Source: Asterias rubens
Lineage: Eukaryota; Echinodermata; Asteroidea; Forcipulatida; Asteriidae
DNA length: 64,000 nucleotides
Direction of reading: 5' to 3'
Assembly: GCF_902459465.1 (NCBI RefSeq)
Contig: NC_047073.1
Location: 9,177,036-9,241,035, forward strand
This document shows positions 42,601 to 48,643 of the stretch, in pieces. The stretch's first letter is position 1; the number at the start of each line of letters is the position of its first letter. Both the position numbers and the translations under genes were made by a program. Under the pieces are notes generated by a model. That model had not been told where the DNA came from. It made no database searches and saw nothing but the letters and a program-made list of their open reading frames with translations.

Positions 42601-44414
42601 TCAACTCAGTCCCAAGTCACCTCGGTCCGTCACCTAGACTACCGAGGTTGCCTGTGATATTTTTTTCACAGGACTAGGGAAAGTACTGAGTATACAGTGC
42701 TACACACATCGGTGTATATGGGTAAAACCAAAATTAATATTCTTTATCCCCGATGCAAATTTAACATCTCTTGTTGCGGCACCCGCTGCCAAAACATAGG
42801 ATTCGAACTGCCTCTAGCTACCGGGCAACCTCGATAGTCTAGTTGGTAAGACACTGCTCTAGAATTGCAAGGGTCGTGGGTTCGAATCCCACCCAAGTAA
42901 CGAGTAACATGCCTGTGATATTTTTTCACAGGACTCGGGAAAGTACAGAGTATACACTACAGTGCTACCGCACAAGATCGGTGTATTGGTAAAACCAAAA
43001 TTAATATTACTAATAAATGTCCTTTGATTTTGTACATGAAACGAGATGAGTGTGCATTAATTGACAAGCATTAAAACAATTGAATCCTCTAAGTCTAACG
43101 TGTTTATTTTATCAACAAATTTTCTTAACTAAAAAACACATAAAAATATACAATAAATATTAATAATTCAATTCAATTCAATTCAACGAACATTTATTTA
43201 AGTACTCACTTAATCAGAAAACAAAACAATGGATACAATAAAACTAATACGTGGAGGCATTACCCAGGAAGCCGAAGCTTATAAACGGAATGCCTTAAAC
43301 ACAAAAAAAAATAGACTTAAGTAAACAATAAAGAACAAGCAAAACAAAATACAAAAGACAAAACAAAACAAAACAATGAAACAAAAACAGACAAACAAAC
43401 GGAGTTGACATAAACTGTAGTAGACATCAGACGGACATGTGCAACATTGCGACACGGTTAATAAAAGAGGTACCAAGCAAAATAAAGCACATTTAAACCA
43501 ATGAAGACAAAATACCTGTAAACTATGCTATATACTGGGAGATAAGGGGTCGATTCACTAGAGATGGTTTTTAAAAGCGGTTTTAAATCATTTTAATATA
43601 AAACAGTACGATTTCTGACTGAGAACTAAAACATGAGGAAATTATGTTCAGGCGTGGAGGCCTCATCTTCAAAGGGACATTGACCTAATAGAAAGAGTGC
43701 AAAAGAGAGCATTGCGAATGATTGGAGGTCTATCTCACCTAGACTACGTTCACAGACTCAGGGAAGTGAAATTGACCACCCTGGAGTGCAGGAGGCTGCG
43801 AGGAGATCTTATCGAGACCTTTAAGATTCTTAGGGGCCTTGAGGGCTTGAACCCTGAACATTTCTTTGATTTGTCAACCGTGCAGCACAGGGGTCACCAA
43901 CTTAAACTGTACAAATCAAGATCCAACCTCAACCTCAGGAAGTTCTGGTTTACCCAGAGAGTGGTCAACTACTGGAACATTCTCCCTCGAAAAGCAATTG
44001 AAGCTTCAAGTGTGAACATTTTCAAGGGACATGTGGATAAATTCCTAAAGAACGTCGGGGGGCTCTACATAAGCTTATCTAAGCTGTCTGCCCCAGTAAC
44101 CAGAACCACCGTCTCCTCCCCAGTTGTGTGATGGCGTCGGTGGATTCAAGTAAGTTCAAGTAAGTTTAATGTTTGGTTAACAACAATAATAAAATAGGGA
44201 CCGAGTTGACTTGGGACCGAGTTGACTTGGGACCGAGTTGACTTGGGACCGAGTTGATTCATAAGCGGTCGAGTTATCCAATCAACATAAATTAGGAAAG
44301 CCCGAAGAAGCAGACGAAAAATAATGAACCGAGAATCGGCAGGTTAATGCACAAACAAGAGAATTTTGTTAAATTGTATACATTACCGTCAGGTTGATTA
44401 GGTAGACTATCCAT
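24621..44414 (-). CDS. CHERP: Calcium homeostasis endoplasmic reticulum protein (SURP / CID-like / SR / G-patch), 17 exons
   Basis: CHERP is a U2-snRNP-linked splicing factor first described in ER calcium control. Exons in transcript order (high to low): 44414-44387, 42140-41970, 41738-41230, 38117-37980, 36883-36732, 36462-36351, 36021-35932, 34386-34198, 34050-33930, 32218-32129, 31101-31006, 30552-30296, 29670-29537, 28890-28690, 26912-26688, 25706-25630, 24797-24621. Phases agree at every join and give about 922 residues (human about 916). The SURP domain is exon 2 (NGPEFEKMTKHKQMNNPKFN). Exon 3 is Gln-rich coiled coil. Exons 4-7 form the CID-like helical domain (HLIYLINDVNHH, VLHLWESNNYFEASVM). 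Exons 10-12 are Pro-rich, ending VPYFDLPAGLMAPLVK. Exons 14-15 are the SR region. Exons 16-17 carry RLGEENKGAQLMKKMGWGG and MYRGVGVEINDPFE, the G-patch end. Exon 17 closes on a GT donor. A last exon of a few codons is expected; a weak candidate is at 24283-24293. Confidence 0.93.
25312..25470 (-). mobile_element. tRNA-Leu-like SINE, partial (25.3 kb)
   Basis: It has GTGTCGTGGCTAAGCAGATA with TCAAGCTCTGGTGTTTCTG on the minus strand and CAGGTACCCAATCACCCATG at the other end, as at 15.79 kb. Confidence 0.65.
25845..26208. mobile_element. Inverted-repeat element, family H
   Basis: The ends AAAAAGATGCTGTCAGATTT and AAATCTGACACGGCGTCTTT are inverted and extend through TTTGGCC / GGCCAAAA. The interior carries GTCGGGATCCCGAC, itself a palindrome. 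There is one copy in the window, in the CHERP intron between exons 15 and 16. Confidence 0.65.
26985..27320. other. AT-rich intron stretch with weak family E similarity
   Basis: AATAGTAATAATAACTTATT and AATGCGCTGTTCAC hint at a family E copy. The remaining AT-rich text shows no structure that I can support. Confidence 0.3.
27330..27512. repeat. Repeat family K, copy 1
   Basis: GTAACCCTGTTTCAGCCCCA, GGAGTAGGTGGCAACGTGCC and GTTGATTTGGGT recur in inverted orientation at about 31930-32025 (ACCCAAATCAACAG, GGGGCACGTCGCCACCTACT). Both copies are intronic in CHERP. Confidence 0.6.
27592..27812 (+). mobile_element. tRNA-like SINE, family S2 copy (27.6 kb)
   Basis: It has CGGTAGTCTAGTTGGTAAGA, GGGTCGTGGTTTCGAATCCC, and the S2 body ending AAAACCAAAATTAATATTCT. 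It is opposite to CHERP transcription. Confidence 0.85.
28105..28258 (-). pseudogene. Family F fragment fused to a partial copy of CHERP exon 13
   Basis: From about 28198 to 28258 the sequence reads CCTGTATCTAGGAGCTTCCC, TCGATGGCGGGATAGAATAC and TGTGGCCAGGAG. This matches the 3' part of CHERP exon 13 and its donor region at 29536-29596 with some substitutions. The flank 28105-28200 is repeat family F. Similarity covers about 60 bp; the rest of the exon is absent, so it is a relic in the intron between exons 14 and 15. Confidence 0.7.
28268..28646. mobile_element. Palindromic MITE, family A copy (28.3 kb)
   Basis: It starts TTTAAAGGCAGCGGACACTT and ends CCAAAGGTGTCCAGTGTG. It ends about 45 bp from the CHERP exon 14 donor. 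Confidence 0.85.
28920..29232. mobile_element. Family A MITE, left terminus missing (28.9 kb)
   Basis: It starts inside the element (GCTGATAGTATAAAACATTG) about 30 bp upstream (in CHERP sense) of exon 14 and ends CATGTCCAGTGCCTTTAA. Together with the previous copy it brackets exon 14. Confidence 0.8.
29930..30140. mobile_element. Family C MITE, diverged copy (29.9 kb)
   Basis: GCAGCTCTATGATTGCGCCC at the left and GTCTACGAAATTAAGCCCAG at the right are degraded family C ends. ATGCTAAGCAACAATAAGCA and GGTAGCTATATTCTGCTAAG are the arms. Confidence 0.55.
30142..30291. mobile_element. Short hairpin MITE abutting the CHERP exon 12 donor
   Basis: The left end TAGGCTGTGTACGAATTGGC is complementary to the right end GCCAATTCGAACACAGCC. 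The arms contain GGCTACGGCT / AGCCGTAGCC. On the minus strand CHERP exon 12 ends at 30296, the intron begins GTAAG, and the hairpin arm starts at once. The internal GCTACGGCTGTTG text resembles the hairpin at 41024-41153. Confidence 0.75.
30698..30890. mobile_element. Family C MITE copy (30.7 kb)
   Basis: It starts TGGGCCCACTTTCAGAGAGC and ends TTGTACTTAACATTGGGCCC. Inner arms are diverged. Confidence 0.65.
31170..31544. mobile_element. Palindromic MITE, family A copy (31.2 kb)
   Basis: It starts CTTAAAGACACTGGACACTA and ends AATAGTGTCCACTGCCTTTAA. It starts about 70 bp upstream (in CHERP sense) of exon 11. Confidence 0.9.
31925..32040. repeat. Repeat family K, copy 2 (inverted)
   Basis: The inverted match to 27330-27512 includes GGGGCACGTCGCCACCTACT and AAAACAGGGTTACCCCCAT. 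Confidence 0.6.
32289..32370 (-). repeat. Family D terminus feeding into a minisatellite
   Basis: GGTGAGGTTTGCAGTAGCAC, CATGTGTAAATCACTTTAGA, AGAACCGGTGGTTGACAACA and AACGTTTCGTCC match the family D end in reverse. The final CGTTTCGTCCAGTACCCC is also the first part of the minisatellite unit that follows. Confidence 0.65.
32366..33356. repeat. 34-35-bp minisatellite, 28 units, CHERP intron
   Basis: The unit core is CAATCGTTGCGGTTGTTT plus (C/T)GTCCAGTACCCCC and a variable AC/GAC/GGT/GGTT joint. I count 28 occurrences of the CAATCGTTGCGG block. Variation is mostly C versus T in GTTT(C/T)GTCC and in the length of the C run. Units lack stops in several phases, which explains the 240-380-residue open frames on both strands. 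It lies between CHERP exons 9 and 10, directly against an S2 SINE. Confidence 0.97.
33356..33525 (+). mobile_element. tRNA-like SINE, family S2 copy (33.4 kb), 5' end lost in the minisatellite
   Basis: GGTGGTCTAGTTGGTAAGAC, ATCATGGGTTCTAATCCCAC and the S2 body (AGGAAAGTACCGAGTATACA). Confidence 0.8.
33544..33903. mobile_element. Palindromic MITE, family A copy (33.5 kb)
   Basis: It starts TTTTTAAGGTCACTGGGCAC and ends ATAGTGTCCAGTGCCTTTAAA. It ends 28 bp from the CHERP exon 9 donor. Confidence 0.85.
34428..35235 (-). mobile_element. LINE 3' end with ORF C-terminal fragment and poly(A)
   Basis: On the minus strand a frame from about 35233 to 34841 encodes NRVHFLSITFVIKCLYNKFD, then RFPRLWDELPACIKD and LSSFTNSLRNHLL, the usual tail of non-LTR reverse transcriptases. 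An A-rich 3' end is at 34428-34445. The 5' part is truncated. It is inserted in the same orientation as CHERP, between exons 7 and 8. Confidence 0.7.
35395..35692 (+). repeat. Family D-like element with intact CTGACGA...GAAAC core
   Basis: CTGACGA at 35416-35422, a stem GACTAG/CTAGTT around AGCAAG, GAAAC at 35442-35446 and GTTGAGACC lie upstream of a terminal ACACATGGTGTTACCGC at 35655-35672. The end matches the family D terminus. Confidence 0.55.
37141..37890. repeat. 35-bp minisatellite, about 21 units, CHERP intron
   Basis: The unit is CTAAGTCATTTCTGCTCTGA plus GGCGACTGGGTCTTT. Variants are GGCGA/GCCGA/CGCGA, ACTGGG/ACCGGG, and two late units with CATTGGGGCG. The 5' units carry GTCGTT instead of GTCATT, so the array shows directional divergence. 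It sits between CHERP exons 4 and 5, ending about 90 bp from exon 4. Confidence 0.97.
38140..38385 (+). repeat. Family E repeat, target of the LTR element
   Basis: AATAATAATATTAATGTTTATAAAACGCC, CAAAGCGCTGTACAATAG and GTAGATTGTTCCATAATGTT resemble 4315-4700. The Ty3/gypsy element is inserted at its right end. Confidence 0.5.
38391..40704 (+). mobile_element. Ty3/gypsy LTR retrotransposon, internally deleted, 5-bp target duplication
   Basis: The 5' LTR is 38391-38555 (TGTTACG...TAACA) and the 3' LTR remnant is 40608-40704, matching the last 97 bp of the 5' LTR. ATTAG flanks both sides (38386-38390 and 40705-40709). A primer-binding-like TGGTGTCAGAAGTAGAG starts at 38556. The inner region encodes reverse transcriptase (FSKADCKEGFLQ, RLPFGLSPSPE, IADD active site), an RNase H region (EKELLAQIFGLE, TDHKPL) and the start of the integrase zone (DELSYQDGIICQ at about 40460-40496). 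Gag and protease are missing, stops occur at 39841 and 40266, and the integrase is cut off. It is antisense to CHERP. This is a dead copy. Confidence 0.92.
38880..39842 (+). pseudogene. Reverse transcriptase ORF remnant of the Ty3/gypsy element
   Basis: The sense frame runs from about 38889 (EEIFRDYACVFTGLGHLPG) through 39842. Motifs in order: PPRRVPIAIKPKLKEEL, VCIDPQHLNQAL, FSKADCKEGF, TTCQTPWGSYRW, IADDILITG, ITYIGHRLTNKGLKPDPNKV (the chromo/Mag-like GHRLT motif) and PLRRLTHKD. It stops at TAA 39840-39842. RNase H sequence continues in frame beyond the stop to 40268. Confidence 0.9.
40790..41012 (+). pseudogene. LINE C-terminal fragment (RWAGHVAxxNDNRHARR)
   Basis: A frame reading RWAGHVA, NDNRHARRI, DWQPRTGRRK then a frameshift is the common C-terminal motif of RTE-type and related LINE proteins. 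It covers only about 70 residues with at least one shift. It lies between the LTR element and a hairpin MITE. Confidence 0.6.
41022..41154. mobile_element. Short hairpin MITE with long perfect terminal inverted repeats
   Basis: AGGCCGTGTCCGAAACGACG at the left and CGCCGTTTCGGACACGGCCT at the right pair. The arms continue through CTTCGGCTACAGCTACGTCTAGATC / GATCTAGCCGTAGCTGTAGCCGAAG and GCGCGTCTG / CAGACGCGC. The loop is about 20 bp. It ends about 75 bp from the CHERP exon 3 donor. Confidence 0.85.
42528..42640. repeat. Minisatellite (GTCAACTCGGTCCCAA)n, left of an inverted pair
   Basis: Six to seven degenerate units of GTCAACTCGGTCCC(AA) are present. An inverted array of TTGGGACCGAGTTGAC units is at 44195-44262 in the same CHERP intron. 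Confidence 0.85.
42645..43012 (+). mobile_element. Tandem S2 SINE: partial copy followed by a full copy
   Basis: The partial body at 42648-42758 (TGCCTGTGATATTTTTTTCA...AAAACCAAAATTAATATTC) is followed at 42790-43005 by a full copy with head (CGATAGTCTAGTTGGTAAGA, GGGTCGTGGGTTCGAATCCC). Confidence 0.8.
43163..43300 (-). repeat. Repeat with (CAATT)n start, relative of 9487-9628
   Basis: AATTCAATTCAATTCAATTC then ACATTTATTTAAGTACTCAC and GTGGAGGCATTACCCAGGAA. It is probably the 3' end of a minus-strand LINE. Confidence 0.45.
43640..44180 (+). mobile_element. 5'-truncated LINE with ORF C-terminus and AAGTAAGTTC tail
   Basis: The frame from about 43650 to 44131 encodes WRPHLQRDIDLIERVQKRAL, RMIGGLSHLDYVHRLREV, LECRRLRGDLIETFKILRG and LRKFWFTQRVVNYWNILPR, the C-terminal domain of CR1/L2-type reverse transcriptases. 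The 3' end is TTCAAGTAAGTTCAAGTAAG. The ORF is open to its natural stop, so the truncated copy may be fairly young. Confidence 0.8.
44195..44264. repeat. Minisatellite (TTGGGACCGAGTTGAC)n, right of an inverted pair
   Basis: Four units in inverted orientation to 42528-42640. Confidence 0.85.
44387..44414 (-). CDS. CHERP: CHERP first coding exon (28 nt)
   Basis: The minus strand reads ATG then codons for MDSLPNQPD plus one base, followed by the donor GTAATG. It joins exon 2 (ATCCTGAGCTGAAG) to give MDSLPNQPDDPELKN, in register with the vertebrate N-terminus (ends ..PPDDQEL). The intron is 2.25 kb and contains the LINE, S2 SINEs and inverted minisatellites. Confidence 0.85.
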
Positions 44415-44605
44415 AGTATTACTATTAGTAGTATCTTACAAACATGTGAGCTATACCATAAGTGTAATATTTGAGCCAAAAAGGTGAAACACGTTTCAAG
44501 CTTTTCTACACACTTTATGTGTATTCCGCGCGGCCTTCTGTTTTATCTAGACAACAGAGGGCGCTAACCACGTGTGCCTGTGCGTGATCTTCTAAATTTT
44601 CCAAG
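44415..44605. promoter_or_regulatory. Bidirectional promoter between CHERP and TIMM29
   Basis: Only 191 bp separate the CHERP start codon (minus) from the TIMM29 start codon (plus). No TATA box is evident. The sequence has a short GC-richer core (TCCGCGCGGCC near 44525) and no repeat, in contrast to the neighbouring introns. This layout usually means a shared head-to-head promoter (inference). Confidence 0.65.
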
Positions 44606-46187
44606 ATGGCTGCCTCCATGGTGGTCCGAAAGTTAAAAGTTGGGGTATTCAGAAATGCTCTTTCTCGATCTAAAGTGTCAATTCCTGAACGATTTAAAGA
44701 GGGCTGGATCGGTAAAGCAAGTAAGTACACCTGAGAGTGTTTGATTGGTAATTTATTTGATGTTTTAAACGCTAACTTGACTGTCTGACTAGACTCAGTC
44801 AGCAGACTGTCGTGTCGGTGTCATGTTTAATTAATTATTTATTTTTATTTATTTATGTGGGAATGTCGTTAACCTGGGCTAGTGGGAATGTGAGTCTTCA
44901 GCGGTGGGAGTCTTCAGCCAAAACTGTATAGTCATTGTGTTGAGTCGTGAACGGCGCAGTGTAGAGGGTTCATAGCGTGTTTGTTAGTTCAACATGTTGA
45001 AGTTTGTGTAAATATTTACAATCGTAACTAACTAACTAAACTTTAGGCTACCTTTTCTCTAGTCTCTAACCTAAACAACTATTTTAAAAACAACTTTACA
45101 AATTACATTGGAAAAATATTACTATTATTAGATTGTTGCTTATCTTTTCTTACTTTTTATTCATCAAATTCAAAGCATGATCATAAAGGTCAGTTAAATT
45201 TTAAACGTTGGTGTTTTTTATAGTTTATTTCAATTTTTAATGACAACATGATGTTTTTTCTTTTAAAGACAGTGGACACTATTGGTAACGGCCAAGGACC
45301 AGTCTTCGTACTTGGTGTATCTCAACATATGCATAAAATAAGAAACCTGTGAAAATTTGAGCTCAATTGGTCAGCAAAGTTGCGAGATAATAATGAAAGA
45401 AAAAACACCCTTGTCACACGAAGTTGTGTGGGTTTAGATGGTTGATTTCGAGACCTCAAATTCTAAATCTGAGGTCTCGAAATAAAATTCGTAAAAATAT
45501 ACTTCTTTCTCGAAAACTATGTCACTTCAGAGGGAGCCGTTTCTCACAATGTTTTTTACCATCAACCTCTCTCCATTACTCGCCAACAAGTAAGGTTTTA
45601 TGCTAATAATTATTTTGAGTAATTACCAATAGTGTCCACTGCCTTTAAATTCTGTTCTCTCGTATATAGCTTTAACCACACCACATTATCTTTCAGGCAC
45701 ATATGTATCAAATGTTGCACGTGATTACAAGGGTGCAACAGTAGATATTTTCACCGATGCCAGAGCTCGCCCAGTCAAAGCTGCCGTCTACGCAACTGCC
45801 TTCTGTTGCTCCGTCGTAGCATTGTGGAACAACCCCGACGAGAAATCCTACCACGTATCACTGCAGAATGCCTGCAACGATGTACTTCTCTTGAGTGATG
45901 CAATCAGGAACCCAAAGACAAATGCATACATCCAGTCGTTGATGATGCTTCGGAACGAGGGGCAGATCCGGCGGATGAATTTAGTGGTATGCTCCATCAT
46001 GTGGAGGGACAATTACAGTAAAGAGGTGAATCTGTACGACTCACAGTGCGACTACATGAAACCGGGCTGGAGGGATTTTGATAAGCGGATCTTGGATGTT
46101 GGCTTTATGAACAGATGGTTTTTCTTGGAGAAAAACATGGTGGACTTTGACATCAATGAGGAGGAATTTGAGGGAAAGATGAGCTAA
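44606..46187 (+). CDS. TIMM29: TIM22-complex subunit Tim29
   Basis: Tim29 is an inner-membrane subunit that supports carrier import through the TIM22 translocase. Exons are 44606-44720 and 45697-46187; the join gives A+GC = Ser and a 201-residue product. Diagnostic stretches are DARARPVKAAVYATAF (a membrane segment starts here, about residues 61-80), SLMMLRNEGQIRRMNLVVCS, RDFDKRILDVGFMNRWFFL and DFDINEEEFEG. The vertebrate protein is about 260 residues; this one stops about 60 earlier, right after the conserved C-terminal motif. The start is the first ATG (AAGATGG context), giving a basic N-terminus (MAASMVVRKLKVGVFRNALS) suited to mitochondrial targeting. The intron holds one family A MITE. 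Confidence is high for identity, moderate for the start. Confidence 0.9.
45262..45650. mobile_element. Family A MITE in the TIMM29 intron
   Basis: It starts TTTTAAAGACAGTGGACACT and ends AGTGTCCACTGCCTTTAAA. It ends about 45 bp before the TIMM29 exon 2 acceptor. Confidence 0.9.
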
Positions 46188-46229
46188 CTGGAAGACTGAA
46201 ATAAGAGTCTGACCAGGGTTTAATTTGGA

Positions 46230-46350
46230 TAACTTTCCACCACTTTTTCACTCATTTTTATAAAAAAGGGCTATCTCATTAAGGTAAATTAGATACTATA
46301 TTATTTCATATTGAATGAAAAAGTGGTGGGGCCATACGGAAACTTTTCCT
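46230..46350. mobile_element. Hairpin element (CCACCACTTTTTCA), copy 1
   Basis: TCCACCACTTTTTCACTCAT and ATTGAATGAAAAAGTGGTGG are inverted. The right arm and flank (AATTAGATACTATATTATT, CCATACGGAAACTTTTCC) recur at 51878-51948. Confidence 0.65.
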
Positions 46351-46556
46351 TGAATTTCATGGCTCTGCTAACCGTCGAATTCTGTGCTTCATGGCAAGCG
46401 CATCAAGCAAAGAATGTCATAAAACGAGGAGTACGCACCAGCACCAGCAAACCTGCTAATCTGTGAAATACGCTTGACATAAAAACGGATTTCCCAGCTT
46501 CTGTAAACGCCACTTCTTTGCTTATAGAAAGCAGAGCCATGAAATTGGGCCTAGGA
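46343..46556. mobile_element. Family C-like MITE, diverged (46.3 kb)
   Basis: AATTTCATGGCTCTGCTAAC and GAAAGCAGAGCCATGAAATT are inverted ends. The inner arms GCGCATCAAGCAAAGAATG / CATAAAAACG are eroded. Confidence 0.6.
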
Positions 46557-47640
46557 AATGTCTTGAGTGCATTGTCAGCTACCAACCAACTGCTAACTCA
46601 GCAAACAATAACCAACAAAAATAGTTTTTTTAAACAGTGCGTCTAATATAGCTTCTGATTTTGTTTCTTAAAATAATAGTTGTGGGTGAATCCTTGGCAG
46701 ACTTTCACATCAGAGGGAGATAAATAAAAATAAAAATTGGTTTAAAGACTATTAGCTAGGGAGTTTTACGCATTGCAATCCATGTCACCACTTCTTAAAT
46801 GCATCAATTACTGCTTTTTAAAACTCTTCCTTTTTTACACTCCCAATAACTAATAGTATAAATTAGTTGAAAAACGTATCTAAATTTGATACTATTTGAT
46901 ACAGCCACATATACTTTTACAGACCCCTTTTCAGACTTTTACATGAGGTACAAATTTTGCTGATTTTTACAGTTATACAATCAAGTTTAATCTGTGCACT
47001 TAAAAGAAGTAATTTGAAAAATAAAGATGCAGTCAAGATACTCCGTTCTTGCAAGGGTAAAGACAGTAGCTGAACGGGCATCTAATGAAGGCTGAACATC
47101 CTGAGGGGCATGGAGGCACTTTCCTCCTTTGCATCAATGAAGAGGCATGTCTGATGATTGTTTAAAAGTAATATGAAACAAAATTAACAGACACTAAAGT
47201 GATGCATCTTCCATTTGAGTTTTTTTACATGATACTTTATTCATGAAACTTCAATATATTTATTTACAATAATTGTAAACTTTGTACAATATACACACCT
47301 TACAATGTTTTAAAACAGTTATACGAACAATTGGACCTCTGTAATGTACGCCTTTGCACTTTGTCACATTAATGTCAGAAAGTATTATTGATATTTTAAG
47401 TCTTTAAAAGCATTAAATGTGAATGCAATTTGAGTTCAGAAATTAAAGTCTGAATTTGTTTATGTTGATCTACCACTTCAGAGTTTGCCCTAAACTTGTT
47501 CAGTGACTGGTCAGCAGGACCAGTTATCTTGGCATATAATTATCACCACTCCAAACTTGGAGATGCTTTTCAAACTAATTTGAGTGAAATTTGACTGGTC
47601 CGCGGGAGTTTTACCTGGCATTTGGACAACAGCAGACCAC

Positions 47641-48019
47641 TGGTAAAGACACTGGACACTATTGGTAATTGTGTCTTCTCACTTGGTGTATCTCAACAAA
47701 TGCATAAAATAACAACCCAGTGAAAATTTGAGCTTGATTGGTCGTCGGAGTTGCGAGATAACTATGAAAGAGAAAAAACACCCATGTCACGAAGTTGTGT
47801 GCTTTCAGAAGCTTGATTTCGAGACCTCAAATTCTAAACTCGAGGTCTCGAAATCAAATTTGTGGAAAATTACTTCTTTCTCGAAAACTACCTCACTTCA
47901 GAGGGAGCAGTTTCTCACAAAGTTTTATACCATCAGCCTCTCCCCATAACTCGTTACCAAGTGAGGTTTTTTATGATAGTTATTTTGAGTAGTTACCAAT
48001 AGTGTCCACTGCCTTTAAG
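47641..48019. mobile_element. Family A MITE (47.6 kb)
   Basis: It starts TGGTAAAGACACTGGACACT and ends CAATAGTGTCCACTGCCTTT. It sits in the spacer between the convergent TIMM29 and IFT25 genes. Confidence 0.9.
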
Positions 48020-48643
48020 ATAGAACGCTGTACCAAAGGTTTCTGATGAATTGCATCATGCTTACAAACTACGAGTAGAGAAACCAGTCTGATTAAAAAT
48101 GGTTCCTACTTTCCCTCAACACTGACCATTGTTTCTACCAAGGGCATTTTCCAAACCTCGGACTAGGCTCCGTCTCCAGCCCCAGGTTCCATTTGATGCT
48201 GTAAACACTGTACAAAATGTACACTCCTCCAAAACTTAAGACGGAGCCCAAGCTTAAGCCAGAGTCCAAGCGAAGGTTTGGAAAAGACCCTGAATGGGGC
48301 TGGAAGGAAATCTCATGTAGTCGGGTTCCTTTGATGAAAGGTGAATAATACAACTTGCTGTATACTGGAAATGTGACATGGATAATCATATCTCATAGTT
48401 GCCCACAAAAAGTCAACTTGCACAAAATGCATCTTTTCAACTAAACACTAGGCCTGGAATGTCATCTATGAGAGGGCAAATCCATTTTCATTTTGCAAAG
48501 AGCACTTCCAAGATGTAAAAATCTGAAAGTCTATGGGACAATTTTGAAGGGACACTAAGGCCAAGACCAGGGGCAACGAAGGACATGACCCCGGTGGTAA
48601 TTCTATGCCTGATACACAAAGTTATTGCCAATGGTAGCATTTC

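Larger units (their letters stand above)
46188..47240 (+). other. TIMM29 3' flank / probable 3' UTR
   Basis: AATAAA-type signals occur near 46722 (GATAAATAAAAATAAAAAT) and 47022 (AAAATAAAGATG). No gene is visible. A hairpin (46230-46350) and a degraded family C element (46343-46556) lie inside. Confidence 0.4.
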
